From NCBI GenBank assembly GCA_937898525.1, contig CALCBC010000002.1, positions 1 through 37,652 of the forward strand: a stretch of 37,652 bases of DNA. The letters are read 5' to 3'. Below, piece after piece: positions 27,253-35,744 of this stretch; the first letter of the stretch is position 1; each line of letters starts with the position of its first letter. Source of the DNA: an uncultured Sphingomonadales bacterium. GTDB taxonomy: Bacteria; Pseudomonadota; Alphaproteobacteria; Sphingomonadales; Sphingomonadaceae. A program made the translations under genes and the position numbers. The notes below the pieces were generated by a model, which saw only the letters and a program-made list of their open reading frames with translations, was not told the origin of the DNA and made no database searches.

Positions 27253-28218
27253 TCAGACCCTGAGCAGGCTCGCGCCCCAGGTGAACCCGCCGCCCATCGC
27301 CTCAAGCATGACGAGGTCGCCGGCCTTGATGCGCCCGTCGCGACGCGCCTCGTCGAACGCCAGCGGGACCGAGGCGGCCGAGGTGTTGGCGTGACGGTCG
27401 ACGGTGACGACGACCTTCTCGAACGGCAGCCCGAGCTTGCGCGCGGTTGCGTCGAGGATCCTGAGGTTGGCCTGGTGTGGCACCACCCAGTCGATCTCGT
27501 CGGCGCGGCGGCCGCTCGCCTCGAGCACTTCCGACAGCACCTCGGCGAGGTTGACCACCGCGTGGCGGAACACCTCGCGGCCCTTCATCCGCACCTTGCC
27601 GACGGTGCCAGTGGTCGAGGGCCCGCCGTCGGTGTGCAGCAGGCCACGGTGCGCGCCGTCGGCGTGGAGCCTGGTGGCAAGCACGCCGGGCCCGTCCTCG
27701 GCCACGTCCTCGGCGCGCAGCACCATCGCCCCGGCACCGTCCCCGAACAGCACACAGGTCGCGCGGTCCTCCCAGTCGAGAATGCGGCTGAAGGTCTCGG
27801 CGCCGATCACCAGCGCGCACTGGGCCATGCCGGTGCGCAGCATCGAATCAGCTGTCGCCAGCGCGTAGAGGAAGCCCGAGCACACTGCGGCGACGTCGAA
27901 CGCAATGCCGCCGTTGCAGCCGAGCTCGGCCTGGACCGCGGTCGCGGTCGCCGGGAAGGTATGGTCGGGCGTAGCCGTCGCCAGCACGATCAGGTCGACT
28001 TCGCTCGCCGCGATGCCGGCGTCGGCCAGCGCCGCGCGGGCCGCCGCGGTGGCCAGCGTGCCGGTCGTCTCGCCCTCGCCCGCGACGTAGCGCGTGCCGA
28101 TGCCGGTACGCTCGCGAATCCACTCGTCGCTGGTGTCGACTCGCTCGGCCAGCTCGTCGTTGGTCATGCACCGGGCGGGGAGCGCCGAGCCGGAGCCCTT
28201 GAATACGGAACGGATCAA
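27253..28218 (-). CDS. fabH: Beta-ketoacyl-ACP synthase III
   Basis: A 321-residue condensing enzyme that starts fatty acid synthesis by joining acetyl-CoA to malonyl-ACP. The catalytic triad is C113 (AAVCSGFLYAL), H248 (VVPHQANLRIL) and N278 (RHANTSAASVPLA). Length and the TSDEWIRERTGI start are normal. The first four bases of its frame overlap the end of plsX, so they are coupled. Part of rpmF-plsX-fabH on the minus strand. Confidence 0.97.
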   Translation of the reverse strand: MIRSVFKGSGSALPARCMTNDELAERVDTSDEWIRERTGIGTRYVAGEGETTGTLATAAARAALADAGIAASEVDLIVLATATPDHTFPATATAVQAELGCNGGIAFDVAAVCSGFLYALATADSMLRTGMAQCALVIGAETFSRILDWEDRATCVLFGDGAGAMVLRAEDVAEDGPGVLATRLHADGAHRGLLHTDGGPSTTGTVGKVRMKGREVFRHAVVNLAEVLSEVLEASGRRADEIDWVVPHQANLRILDATARKLGLPFEKVVVTVDRHANTSAASVPLAFDEARRDGRIKAGDLVMLEAMGGGFTWGASLLRV

Positions 28219-29273
28219 CTCGAAGCTCCGACCTTGCCGTTGTCGCGCAGGCGCTGCTCGCCGAGCTCGGCGAGGTCGGCAGCGATGCGCTCGGTGAGGT
28301 TGTCCTCGAGCAGCCGCGCGGCAACCGCGACCGCGTTGGCGACCCCGGCGGCGCTGGCCCCGCCGTGCGATTTCACGATCACCCCGTTGAGGCCGAGGAA
28401 GACCGCGCCGTTGTGGTTGTTCGGGTCGAGGTGGTGGCGCAGCAGCTCGGTCGCCGGGCGCGACACGAGGAAACCGATCTTCGAACGCAGCGACGAGCGG
28501 AAGGCGTTCTTGAGCAGGTCGGTGACGAACCGCGCAGCGCCCTCGATCGCCTTCAGGGCGATGTTGCCCGAGAAGCCGTCGGTGACCACGACCTCGAAAT
28601 CGCCGCGGTTGATCTTGTCGGCCTCGACGTAGCCTTCGAAGCTCAGCGCCAGTCCGGTCGCGGCGCGCAGGCGTTGCGCGGCTTCCTGCAGCTCGCCGGT
28701 GCCCTTGGTCTCCTCGGTGCCGATGTTGAGCAGCCGCACGCGCGGCTTGTCGACGCCGGTGACGATCCGCGCGTAGGCCGCGCCCATGATCGCGAACTGG
28801 ACGAGGTTGCGCGCGTCGGCCTCGGTATTCGCGCCGAGGTCGAGCATGACCACGTCGTGCTCCTCCAGCGTCGGCATCAGCGCGGCGAGCGCCGGCCGGT
28901 CGATCCCCGGCATCGTGCGCAACGCGAGCTTCGACATCGCCATCAGCGCGCCGGTGTTGCCGGCGCTGACCGCGGCGCCCGCGTCGCCCTTCTTCACCGC
29001 CTCGATCGCGAGGCCCATCGAAGTCTTCTTGGCGCGGCGCAACGCTGCGGTCGGCCTCTCGTCCCCGGCGACGACGTCGTCGCAGTGGAGGATTTCCGAG
29101 GCGTTGCGCATGTTCGGGTGGTTCTCGAGCGCAGCCTTGATCCGCGTCTCGTCGCCCACCAGCAGAAACTTGAACTTGTCGTGCCGCCGCCGCGCCAGCG
29201 CGGCCCCGGAGACCATCACGCGCACGCCCTCGTCGCCGCCCATCGCATCAACGGCGATACGCGGCAGGCTCAT
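28215..29273 (-). CDS. plsX: Phosphate acyltransferase PlsX
   Basis: A 352-residue enzyme that makes acyl phosphate from acyl-ACP, the first step toward phosphatidic acid with PlsY. It opens with LPRIAVDAMGGDEGV, typical of the family, and has RAKKTSMGLAIEAVKKGDA, SAGNTGALMAMS, LLNIGTEETKGT and VVTDGFSGNIALK. The ATG at 29273 is preceded by CAGGGA. It lies 25 bases after rpmF and overlaps fabH by four bases, the standard order in proteobacteria. Confidence 0.97.
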   Translation of the reverse strand: MSLPRIAVDAMGGDEGVRVMVSGAALARRRHDKFKFLLVGDETRIKAALENHPNMRNASEILHCDDVVAGDERPTAALRRAKKTSMGLAIEAVKKGDAGAAVSAGNTGALMAMSKLALRTMPGIDRPALAALMPTLEEHDVVMLDLGANTEADARNLVQFAIMGAAYARIVTGVDKPRVRLLNIGTEETKGTGELQEAAQRLRAATGLALSFEGYVEADKINRGDFEVVVTDGFSGNIALKAIEGAARFVTDLLKNAFRSSLRSKIGFLVSRPATELLRHHLDPNNHNGAVFLGLNGVIVKSHGGASAAGVANAVAVAARLLEDNLTERIAADLAELGEQRLRDNGKVGASS

Positions 29274-29298
29274 GCGCTAATCCCTGACTTTCCGGCCT

Positions 29299-29478
29299 TT
29301 AGAGGCCGACCGAAACGATCTCGCGTCCGTTGTAGTGGCCGCAAGCGGTGCACAGGTTGTGCGGGCGCTTCAGTTCGCCGCAATCGGGGCACTCGTGGAA
29401 CGCCTCGACCTTGAGCGCATCGTGCGAGCGGCGCATGCCCCGGCGAGAGGGCGTAGTCTTTCTCTTAGGGACAGCCAT
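29299..29478 (-). CDS. rpmF: 50S ribosomal protein L32
   Basis: A 59-residue ribosomal protein beginning MAVPKRKTTPSRRGMRRSHD. It has the zinc-ribbon pattern CPDCGELKRPHNLCTACG (CxxC-9-CxxC), so it is the zinc-binding form. AAGGAACAGG precedes the ATG. It leads the rpmF-plsX-fabH unit, the conserved link between ribosome and lipid synthesis. Confidence 0.97.
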   Translation of the reverse strand: MAVPKRKTTPSRRGMRRSHDALKVEAFHECPDCGELKRPHNLCTACGHYNGREIVSVGL

Positions 29479-29664
29479 CGCGGCACCTGTTCCTTGAAGT
29501 CTATAAAGTCGTCGTTGACGGCGGCCCTAGGCCAAGCCTCTCGCGGGTGCAAGGGCGGCGCCTCGGGATCGGCCATGCGGCGAAGGCGCGCCCTATAGCG
29601 ATTTTTCGCAGGTGCGCAAGGAGCGCGGTTTCGCCCGCGCGCGTTGGGCGATATCTGCGAAACC

Positions 29665-30834
29665 ATGCTGCGCCCTTTCCTCGCCGCCGCGATCCTCGTG
29701 GCCCCTGCCGTCGGCGTATCCCACGCCCAGACCGTGACAATCGACCGCGACAACCGGTCGATCACTGCCGAAATGCAGACGCTGCCGGTCCGCGTCGGCG
29801 GGCGGGTGGTGGCCGAGCGGATACCGGCGCCGCTTCCCGCCGGGGCGACGGCGTACCGCCACGAATGGCCGGGGGTCTATTTCGAGGCCGCGTTCCACGG
29901 CGAAAGCGTGGTGCTCAAGTTCGACGATCCGGCCAACGAGTACCGCCTGCACATCGACGACCTGCCGCCGATCGCGCTCGCCCAGCCGGGGACCGCCGAG
30001 GTCACCGTGACCGGCCTTGCCGACCGGCCGCACCGACTGCGGCTCGAGAAGGTCACCGAGAGCATCGGCCTGCCCGAGACGTTCGCCGGGTTCTACGTCT
30101 CCGCGGGCGCGCGCCCGCTCGCGTTCGCCCCGCCGCGCGCGCGGCAGATCGAGTTCATCGGCGATTCGATCATGGCCGGCTACGGCATTCGCTCGACCAC
30201 GCGGCAGTGCACCAAGGAGGAGGTCCGCCTGCTCAGCGATACGCAGGCGGCCTACCCGGCCCTGGTCGCGAAGCGGTTCGATGCCGACTACCAGGTTATC
30301 GCCATCTCCGGCCGCGGGCTGATCCGCAACTATGCCGGTGAGGCCCCCGAGGCGCCGCTCCCCGCGCTCTACCCGCGTGCCCTGCCCTCCCAGGAGGGCG
30401 AATGGCACAACGCGAGCTGGCAGCCGCAAATCGTCGTGCTCGGGCTGTTCACCAACGACTTCTCGACCCCGCTCGGCCCCGACGAGCAGTGGCCCTCGGA
30501 CGAAGCCTTCGCCGAGGCCTTCGTCGCCGCCTACGAGCCGTTGCTCGCCGAGCTGCATCGCCGGGCGCCGGAGGCCGCGGTACTCGTGGTCTGGCCGCGC
30601 ACGCCCGGCCAGCCCGGGCGCCAGACCGCGGCGATGAGCGACGCCGCCAGGCAACGCATCGAGGCGGCCGCCCGCGCTCTGGGCATCCGCACGATCCTGT
30701 TCCCCGAACTCGGCAACCTCGGCCTCGAGGACAGCGCCTGCGACTATCACGGCAACCTCGAGGACCACCGCAAGCGCGCCGACTGGCTGACGAGCTACCT
30801 CGAGGCGCGGCCCGAGCTGTGGCAGGGCAACTAG
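29665..30834 (+). CDS. Secreted SGNH esterase, CE2-like
   Basis: A 389-residue exported protein with a signal peptide of about 22 residues (cleavage after SHAQ). It has the two-domain build of carbohydrate esterase family 2: an N-terminal beta domain (residues 23-155, including YRHEWPGVYFEAAFHGESV) and an SGNH hydrolase domain with S168 in FIGDSIMAGYG, GLFTNDF as the Asn block and H362 in DYHGNLEDH. CE2 enzymes remove acetyl groups from xylan or other glycans. The ATG at 29665 gives the signal peptide; a longer frame from 29644 does not. Divergent from rpmF. Confidence 0.85.
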   Translation: MLRPFLAAAILVAPAVGVSHAQTVTIDRDNRSITAEMQTLPVRVGGRVVAERIPAPLPAGATAYRHEWPGVYFEAAFHGESVVLKFDDPANEYRLHIDDLPPIALAQPGTAEVTVTGLADRPHRLRLEKVTESIGLPETFAGFYVSAGARPLAFAPPRARQIEFIGDSIMAGYGIRSTTRQCTKEEVRLLSDTQAAYPALVAKRFDADYQVIAISGRGLIRNYAGEAPEAPLPALYPRALPSQEGEWHNASWQPQIVVLGLFTNDFSTPLGPDEQWPSDEAFAEAFVAAYEPLLAELHRRAPEAAVLVVWPRTPGQPGRQTAAMSDAARQRIEAAARALGIRTILFPELGNLGLEDSACDYHGNLEDHRKRADWLTSYLEARPELWQGN

Positions 30835-30846
30835 CCGCCGCACGGC

Positions 30847-31023
30847 CTATCGCATCTGGAACAGCTCCTGGTGGAAGCGTTCCGGCGGCAGTCCTCGCGC
30901 CAGCAGGGCATGCCGCATCGCCTGGCCGAAGCCCGCGGGACCGCAAAACCAGACGTCGGCCTCCCGCCAATCCGGAACGAGGAATTCCAGCCGATCGATC
31001 GTCAGGTCATTGGCCCGAGGCCC
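30847..31023 (-). pseudogene. 3' stub of a ferric-reductase-like NAD-binding oxidoreductase
   Basis: Read on the minus strand this gives LTIDRLEFLVPDWREADVWF, then CGPAGFGQAMRHALLARGLPPERFHQELFQMR and a stop. The CGP motif followed by a short helix and an FHQELF.MR tail is the end of ferredoxin-reductase-type domains, as in ferric-reductase-like membrane proteins. Only about 57 codons remain; the rest of the gene is absent and the alcohol dehydrogenase stop lies directly upstream in the same frame. It has no start codon or ribosome site of its own, so it is a remnant. Confidence 0.75.
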
Positions 31024-32061
31024 TCAGGTCTCGATGATCACCTTCAGCGCACCGGTCTCGGCGGCGCGGCCGAAAGTGTCGTAGGCCTCGAGAATGTCCG
31101 CCAGCGCGAAACGATGCGTGATCAGCCTCGCCGGGTCGATCTTCCCCGAACTGACCACCTTGAGCAGCATCGGCGTCGTAGCCGTGTCGACCAGCCGCGT
31201 GGTGATGGCGATATTGCGCGACCAGAGCGTTTCGAGGTGAAGGTCGACCTTGGTCCCGTGGACGCCGACGTTGGCGATCACGCCTCCCGGGGCGACGAGA
31301 TCCTGGCACAACAGGAACGTCGCCGGGACGCCGACCGCCTCGATAGCCGTGTCCACGCCGCGGCCGTGGGTCAGCTTGCGAACCTCGTCGAGCACGTCTG
31401 CGCGGCCGCTGTTGAGCGTGCGGGTCGCCCCGAAGCGCGTCGCGACCTCGAGCCGGTTGTCGTCGAGGTCGATCATGACGATCTCGGCAGGCGAGTAGAA
31501 CTGCGCGGTCAGCAGCGCCGCGAGCCCGATCGGCCCGGCGCCGACGATGGCGACGGTGCCGCCCGGCTGCACCTTTCCGTTGAGCACGCCGCATTCGAAG
31601 CCGGTCGGCAGGATGTCGCTCAGCATCACCAGAGCCTCCTCGTCGGCGCCTGCCGGGAGGGGATAAAGGCTGGTGTCGGCGTGCGGGACGCGCACGTACT
31701 CGGCCTGGGTGCCGTCGATCTTGTTGCCGAGAATCCATCCGCCGGTCGCGCAATGCGAATACATCCCGCGGCGGCAATAGTCGCAGCGACCGCAGGACGT
31801 GATGCACGAGATCAGGACGCGATCGCCGGGCCTGAACGCGCTCACGCCGCTGCCGACGGCTTCGACGACGCCGACACCCTCGTGGCCGAGAACCCGGCCG
31901 GGCGCGCAGGTCGTCACGTCGCCCTTGAGGATGTGAAGATCGGTCCCGCAGATCGTGGTGCGGGTCACGCGGACGATCGCATCGCCTGCGTCCGCAAGCT
32001 CGGGCCTGGGTCGGTCCTCGAGGGCTTTCTGGCCCGGGCCCCGGTAGACGAGTGCCTTCAT
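31024..32061 (-). CDS. Zinc-dependent alcohol dehydrogenase
   Basis: A 345-residue medium-chain dehydrogenase. Catalytic zinc ligands are C38 (TTICGTDLHILKGD) and H60-E61 (LGHEGVG); the structural zinc site is C90, C93, C96 and C104 (SCGRCDYCRRGMYSHC). The nucleotide motif is VAIVGAGPIGLAALL, followed by MIDLDDNRLEVA, where the Asp favours NAD. GGWILGNKIDGTQAEYVRVPHAD resembles secondary-alcohol dehydrogenases of the isopropanol type. Substrate not decided. ATG 32061 follows AGGAG; the frame upstream to 32097 is not conserved in type. A palindrome at 32128 may be its operator. Directly followed by the ferric-reductase stub. Confidence 0.93.
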   Translation of the reverse strand: MKALVYRGPGQKALEDRPRPELADAGDAIVRVTRTTICGTDLHILKGDVTTCAPGRVLGHEGVGVVEAVGSGVSAFRPGDRVLISCITSCGRCDYCRRGMYSHCATGGWILGNKIDGTQAEYVRVPHADTSLYPLPAGADEEALVMLSDILPTGFECGVLNGKVQPGGTVAIVGAGPIGLAALLTAQFYSPAEIVMIDLDDNRLEVATRFGATRTLNSGRADVLDEVRKLTHGRGVDTAIEAVGVPATFLLCQDLVAPGGVIANVGVHGTKVDLHLETLWSRNIAITTRLVDTATTPMLLKVVSSGKIDPARLITHRFALADILEAYDTFGRAAETGALKVIIET

Positions 32062-32127
32062 TACCAATCTCCTGCTTGCCGCCATGCGGCCGCGCATGAG
32101 GGTGCAATGGAAGCGACCCGTGCTTCG

Positions 32128-32137
32128 ACCAATTGGT
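32128..32137. promoter_or_regulatory. Palindrome ACCAATTGGT upstream of the alcohol dehydrogenase gene
   Basis: A perfect 10-base palindrome 67 bases before the ATG; the TTGGT half-site is of the kind used by GntR-family repressors. It could be an operator. No regulator gene is adjacent, and a 10-base palindrome can occur by chance. Confidence 0.3.
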
Positions 32138-32175
32138 ATAGTCCCTGAGGTGCCGGTCGCTGGTGCGCCCGCCCC

Positions 32176-32742
32176 CTACAGGCCCGGGTTGCAGAGGATC
32201 AGCACTTCGGCCCGGTGCCGGAGGCTGTCCTTGCGGGGCCGCGTATCGCCCGGCCGGACGTCCGGCTCGTAGAGCGGCGGCTGGAGCCAGCGATGGGTAA
32301 TCGAATGCCGCCCCGCCTCCTCCCAAGGGAACTTGCCGTCGCGGTCGGCCCAGAACAGCTGGTGCGCCGTCAGCGGCGCCTCGTCGGACAGGCCGGCGCG
32401 CTTGCGGTGGAACAAGGCCTCCTCGAACCAGCCAGCGGCGAGGTTGGAACGGTGGACCTTCACGCTGACCAGCGGATGTCCGCGGTATTCGATCGGCCAG
32501 CGCTGGACGTCCTCGATCGCCGGCACCGTGTCGGTCGCAACGATCAGCTCGCGGTAGATCCGCTGCCAGTCGAGTCGCATCATCGGGTCGCCGAACAGGA
32601 TGAACTCGGGAAGCCCGAAGTTCACCGACCAGCCGTAGGTGACCATGTAGCTCGGCGCGGTCTCGACGTCGTTGACGACGAACGACACGCCCGACCCGCT
32701 CTTCTCGAAGGCGTCGAACACGTATCGGGCGTGGGCGTCCAT
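32176..32742 (-). CDS. DUF4262-domain protein
   Basis: A 188-residue cytoplasmic protein. The first half matches DUF4262: VSFVVNDVETAPSYMVTYGW, then PEFILFGDPMMRLDWQRIYRELI and HRSNLAAGWFEEALFHRKRAG. Function is unknown. The C-terminal 50 residues (AHQLFWADRDGKFPWEEAG, then HRWLQPPLYEP) are common in the family, and the final Arg-rich tail is not. The ATG at 32742 has a weak ribosome site. It lies between the dehydrogenase and the hydrolase genes on the same strand. Confidence 0.75.
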   Translation of the reverse strand: MDAHARYVFDAFEKSGSGVSFVVNDVETAPSYMVTYGWSVNFGLPEFILFGDPMMRLDWQRIYRELIVATDTVPAIEDVQRWPIEYRGHPLVSVKVHRSNLAAGWFEEALFHRKRAGLSDEAPLTAHQLFWADRDGKFPWEEAGRHSITHRWLQPPLYEPDVRPGDTRPRKDSLRHRAEVLILCNPGL

Positions 32743-32810
32743 CGGCCGCGGTTCGAGCAGATCCCCGGGCGCCGCTCACCCGGTTTTCGACCACGCGACG
32801 GGATTTCGCG

Positions 32811-33476
32811 CTAGCGCCCCGCGGCAAGCGCCGCGTCGCCGACGAACGGGTTGCTCGCGCGCTCGCGGCCGAACGTGCTGGTCGGGCCGTGGCCGGGCAC
32901 AAAAGTCACCTCGTCGCCGAGCGGCCAGAGCTTGCCGGTGATCGCCTCGATCAGGTCGCGGTGGTTGCCCATCGGGAAGTCGGTGCGGCCGATCGAACCC
33001 TGGAACAGGACGTCGCCGACGAAAGCGAACCGGGTCGGCCGATGGAAGAACACCACGTGCCCCGGCGTGTGCCCCGGGCAGTGGATCACCTCGAGCTCGA
33101 CCTCGCCGAACCGCACGGTGTCGCCATCGTGGAGCCACCGGTCGGGCTCGAACACCCTGGTCTCGATCCCGAAGCGCGGCCCGTCGTCCTCGAGGCGGGC
33201 GATCCAGAAGCGGTCCGCCTCGTGCGGGCCCTCGACCGGCAGCGCCAGCTCCTGCGCCAGCAGCCCCGCCTGGCCGCAGTGGTCAGCATGGCCGTGGGTC
33301 AGCAGGATCTTTTCGAGCGTGACGCCGGCCCGGGCCGCGGCGGACTTGAGCTTGTCGAGCTCGCCGCCCGGATCGACCAGCGCCCCACGCATCGTCTTCG
33401 TGCACCAGACCAGCGAGCAGTTCTGCTGGTATGGCGTGACGGGAATGATCGCGGCGCGGAGCGGGCTTTCGGGCAT
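32811..33476 (-). CDS. Metallo-beta-lactamase-fold hydrolase, glyoxalase II-like
   Basis: A 221-residue cytoplasmic metal hydrolase. The metal motif THGHADHCG gives H61, H63, D65 and H66; HCPGHTPGHVVFF supplies the next His, FVGDVLFQGSIGRTDF the bridging Asp, and FVPGHGPTSTFGRER the last His. The short length and the C-terminal GHGP.STFG..R..NPF resemble GloC/YcbL, type II glyoxalases acting on lactoylglutathione. A different thioester or lactone is possible. Confidence 0.9.
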   Translation of the reverse strand: MPESPLRAAIIPVTPYQQNCSLVWCTKTMRGALVDPGGELDKLKSAAARAGVTLEKILLTHGHADHCGQAGLLAQELALPVEGPHEADRFWIARLEDDGPRFGIETRVFEPDRWLHDGDTVRFGEVELEVIHCPGHTPGHVVFFHRPTRFAFVGDVLFQGSIGRTDFPMGNHRDLIEAITGKLWPLGDEVTFVPGHGPTSTFGRERASNPFVGDAALAAGR

Positions 33477-33540
33477 GACGGCTAGGTGGCGGCAATCGGG
33501 CCGCGGTGCAAGGAGCCGTCATCCAAGCTGCGCTGCCTCC

Positions 33541-33563
33541 TCCTTCTCCCACCGGGAGAAGGA
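33541..33563. repeat. Palindromic repeat CCTTCTCCC/GGGAGAAGG
   Basis: A perfect 10-bp stem (TCCTTCTCCC, loop ACC, GGGAGAAGGA) lying 30 bases beyond the stop of the SnoaL gene. It may serve as that gene's terminator. The adjoining sequence up to the stop codon and the final Ser-rich codons looks like part of the same repeat unit. Confidence 0.65.
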
Positions 33564-33592
33564 TGCGCAGACCTGGATTCGCGAAGCGGGCC

Positions 33593-34648
33593 CTAGTCGG
33601 AGCTGGATGAGGGCGCCTGCCCCCTCCTCGCTGCCATCTCCCGCGCCCATTCCTCGCGCGTCGGCATGATCGGGTTGTCGACGCGGCGGAGGATCTTCCA
33701 CTCCCCGTCCTCGCGGATGAACTCGTCCTCGTAGAGGCCGGTCAACTCGGGCACCGGGCTGCCGTCGGGGCCGCGCATGATCAGCAGGTGGCGCGAGCGC
33801 GCGGTGGCGCGGTCGCCGTCGACCTCGATCTGCGGGTTGGAGACGAGGTGGTAGCTCTCCATGTTGACGAACCCCGGCGGCGGGTTGCCGAACAGGCCGA
33901 CCAGCAGCTGCTTGATGTCCTCGCGCCCCCGGCGGACGGTGTTGCCGTTGCGCCATTCGCCCTCGCGGGCGAACAGGTCGGCATAGCCGTCGAAGTCCTG
34001 CGCATCGATCCGCGCCGCGTATTCGACGAGGATACGCTGGATCGCCAGCTGGTCCTCGAGCTCGCGGATGCGGGCATCGGCCGACGCAGGCGCCGGCGCT
34101 GCCGCTGGCCCGCCGCCTGGCGCGGGCGGCGCGTCGGGATCGCGAAAGGGAATCTCGCCCCAGGTCGTGCGCCGGGCAATCTTCCACTCGCCGTTCACCC
34201 GCACGAACTCGTCGAGGTAGCGCCCGGCGATCAGTGGCGTCGGCCGGTTCTCGGGCGAGGCGGTCCAGAACAGGTACTTCGATTCCACGTGCGCGCGGTC
34301 GCCGTCGATGGTGATCAGCGGGTTGGTCAACATGTGGAAGTTCGACTTGTTGACGAACCCCGGCTCGGGCTCGCCGAGGTTGGCGCGCAGCATGGCCTCG
34401 ATCGCCGCCGGCCCGGTGAAGGTCCCGAAGCCGCCCTGCCAGACCCCATCGGGCGCGAACAGCGCCGCGTAGGCGGCGTAGTCGCGTGAATCGAGGAACT
34501 TGCCGTACTCGACCAGCATGCGGCGGATCGCGGACTCGGCCTCCATCCGCTCGACCCGCTGCTCGAGGGTCAGCTCGCGTTCCTGCGCCTGCGCGACCGG
34601 TGGCACTGCCAGCAGCAGCGCCGCCATGATGACGGGCCGAATTCTCAT
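33593..34648 (-). CDS. Secreted protein with two SnoaL-like domains
   Basis: A 351-residue exported protein. Signal peptide residues 1-21 (cleavage near AQAQ). Two SnoaL-like domains follow, 28-165 and 192-325, with matching segments: IRRMLVEYGKFLDSRDYAAYAALFAPDG against IQRILVEYAARIDAQDFDGYADLFAREG, PGFVNKSNFHMLTNP against PGFVNMESYHLVSNP, and DEFVRVNGEWKIARR against DEFIREDGEWKILRR. A Pro/Ala linker (172-190) joins them. The fold serves isomerases, dehydratases and binding proteins; the role here is unknown. ATG 34648 follows GAGAGGA and gives the signal peptide. The last residues (PSSSSD) may come from a repeat. Confidence 0.85.
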   Translation of the reverse strand: MRIRPVIMAALLLAVPPVAQAQERELTLEQRVERMEAESAIRRMLVEYGKFLDSRDYAAYAALFAPDGVWQGGFGTFTGPAAIEAMLRANLGEPEPGFVNKSNFHMLTNPLITIDGDRAHVESKYLFWTASPENRPTPLIAGRYLDEFVRVNGEWKIARRTTWGEIPFRDPDAPPAPGGGPAAAPAPASADARIRELEDQLAIQRILVEYAARIDAQDFDGYADLFAREGEWRNGNTVRRGREDIKQLLVGLFGNPPPGFVNMESYHLVSNPQIEVDGDRATARSRHLLIMRGPDGSPVPELTGLYEDEFIREDGEWKILRRVDNPIMPTREEWAREMAARRGQAPSSSSD

Positions 34649-35007
34649 CGCCGTTCCTCTCCCTCGTTCGGTTGCGCTGATTATCCCTTGGCGGGGAGTG
34701 AAATCCAATCCCTTCGTCACTGCCGACCCGCACCTCGAAGCCGGCCGGGTTCCCGCATTTGCGGGCTGGCGGGGCCAACAGACGAGGGAAGGTCAATCCT
34801 CGAAAGCGCCCGTCCCGTTCGCCGCGGGAGCATGGCCTTCACAACGGGATCCGGCCATCGCCAGCAGCATGCGGAAGCTCTCGGGAATCTGGCGCCTGCC
34901 GAACTCGCCCCCGTCATCAAGCGTGCGAGCAACCCGCGACTTCAGGCGGAAAGAAGCAATCGCGCAGCCAGCCGCAGAGGCGGCACCTCATCGTGCCGCG
35001 CAGCCTA
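34649..35007. other. 359-base gap between SnoaL gene and S24 repressor gene
   Basis: No gene I can support. On the minus strand a stop-bounded frame of about 65 codons (ending 34793) reads plausibly (for example EFGRRQIPESFRMLLAMA) but has no start with a ribosome site at its beginning and a weaker third-position GC bias than real genes here. It may be decayed coding sequence. A small palindrome CCCGCATTTGCGGG lies at 34752-34765. Confidence 0.4.
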
Positions 35008-35634
35008 TCACAGCCGCCCGCCCTTCCAAACCACGCGCCCGACGACGTCGACGTCGGCCATCGGCACTTCGACCGGCTCGTAGGCCGGGTTCTTGCTGAT
35101 CAGCCGCAGCCGGTCGGGTGGCACGGCCTGGAGCAGCTTGACGTGCAGCGCCTCGCCGAGGCGGACTACGTGGACGCCTTCGCGGAACGGGCGCGGGGTG
35201 CGGTCGACGAGAATCTCGTCGCCGTCGCGCAGCAGCGGGTCCATCGAATCGCCCATGACCCGGATCGATGACAGCATCGCCGAGTCGAGCCCCTGCTCGC
35301 GCAGCCAGCGGCGCGAGAAGCGGAAGGCGTCGAAGGGGATCTCGGCTGCGCTCATCGAACCGGGGCCGGCCGAGGCCTCCAGTGGCAGGCGCGGCACTTC
35401 GACCCACTCCCCCCGCGAATCGTAGGATAAATCCTCAGGGGCGCCGAGCTCGGACTCGCTCACGCCAAAGAACTGCGCCAGCCTGCGCCGGTCGGCTTCC
35501 TCGAGCTTGCGCGGGCTCCCCTTGGTGATGAACTGCTGCAGGTAAGTCGAATTGCGGCCGAGCATACGCGAGAGCGCGGCGAGGCTGCTGCCTCGCTCGC
35601 GCGCCAGTTCGGCCAGTCTTTCACGCGGATCCAT
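35008..35634 (-). CDS. S24-family (LexA/CI-like) repressor
   Basis: A 208-residue protein. The N-terminal HTH covers about residues 5-60 (LAELARERGSSLAALSRMLGRNSTYLQQFI). The C-terminal peptidase-like domain has the catalytic pair S130 (VMGDSMDPLLRDGDEILVD) and K166 (ALHVKLLQAV), 36 apart as in LexA. An Ala-Gly pair at 89-90 is at roughly the right distance to be a self-cleavage site. Regulators of this kind often control prophage or stress genes. ATG 35634 follows AGGAA; the longer frame from 35664 has no ribosome site. It is divergent from a two-gene unit across a 110-base gap that holds candidate operators. Confidence 0.88.
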   Translation of the reverse strand: MDPRERLAELARERGSSLAALSRMLGRNSTYLQQFITKGSPRKLEEADRRRLAQFFGVSESELGAPEDLSYDSRGEWVEVPRLPLEASAGPGSMSAAEIPFDAFRFSRRWLREQGLDSAMLSSIRVMGDSMDPLLRDGDEILVDRTPRPFREGVHVVRLGEALHVKLLQAVPPDRLRLISKNPAYEPVEVPMADVDVVGRVVWKGGRL

Positions 35635-35665
35635 GGCGATTTCCTGCGGTAGCGTCGAGAACACT

Positions 35666-35698
35666 TCCTACACGCGTATTTTTCCTAGACAAGTAGGA
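35666..35698. promoter_or_regulatory. Candidate operators between S24 repressor and divergent genes
   Basis: Three TCCTA half-sites: TCCTAC at 35667, TCCTAG at 35683, and GTAGGA at 35693, which is TCCTAC on the other strand. The last two form TCCTA-N6-TAGGA (35683-35698). They sit in an AT-richer stretch midway between the divergent starts, where a repressor would control itself and the neighbouring pair. On the minus strand CTTGTC at 35694-35689 could be a -35 element overlapping the site. Confidence 0.5.
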
Positions 35699-35744
35699 TT
35701 TCGCGCGCGACCACCGATTCGAGAGCGACTCGCCGGAGGAACCC

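Noticed and set aside
34688..35083. Plus-strand frame across the 34649-35007 gap
   Set aside because: Arg/Ser/Thr-rich shadow product that runs into the antisense of the S24 gene; no convincing start.
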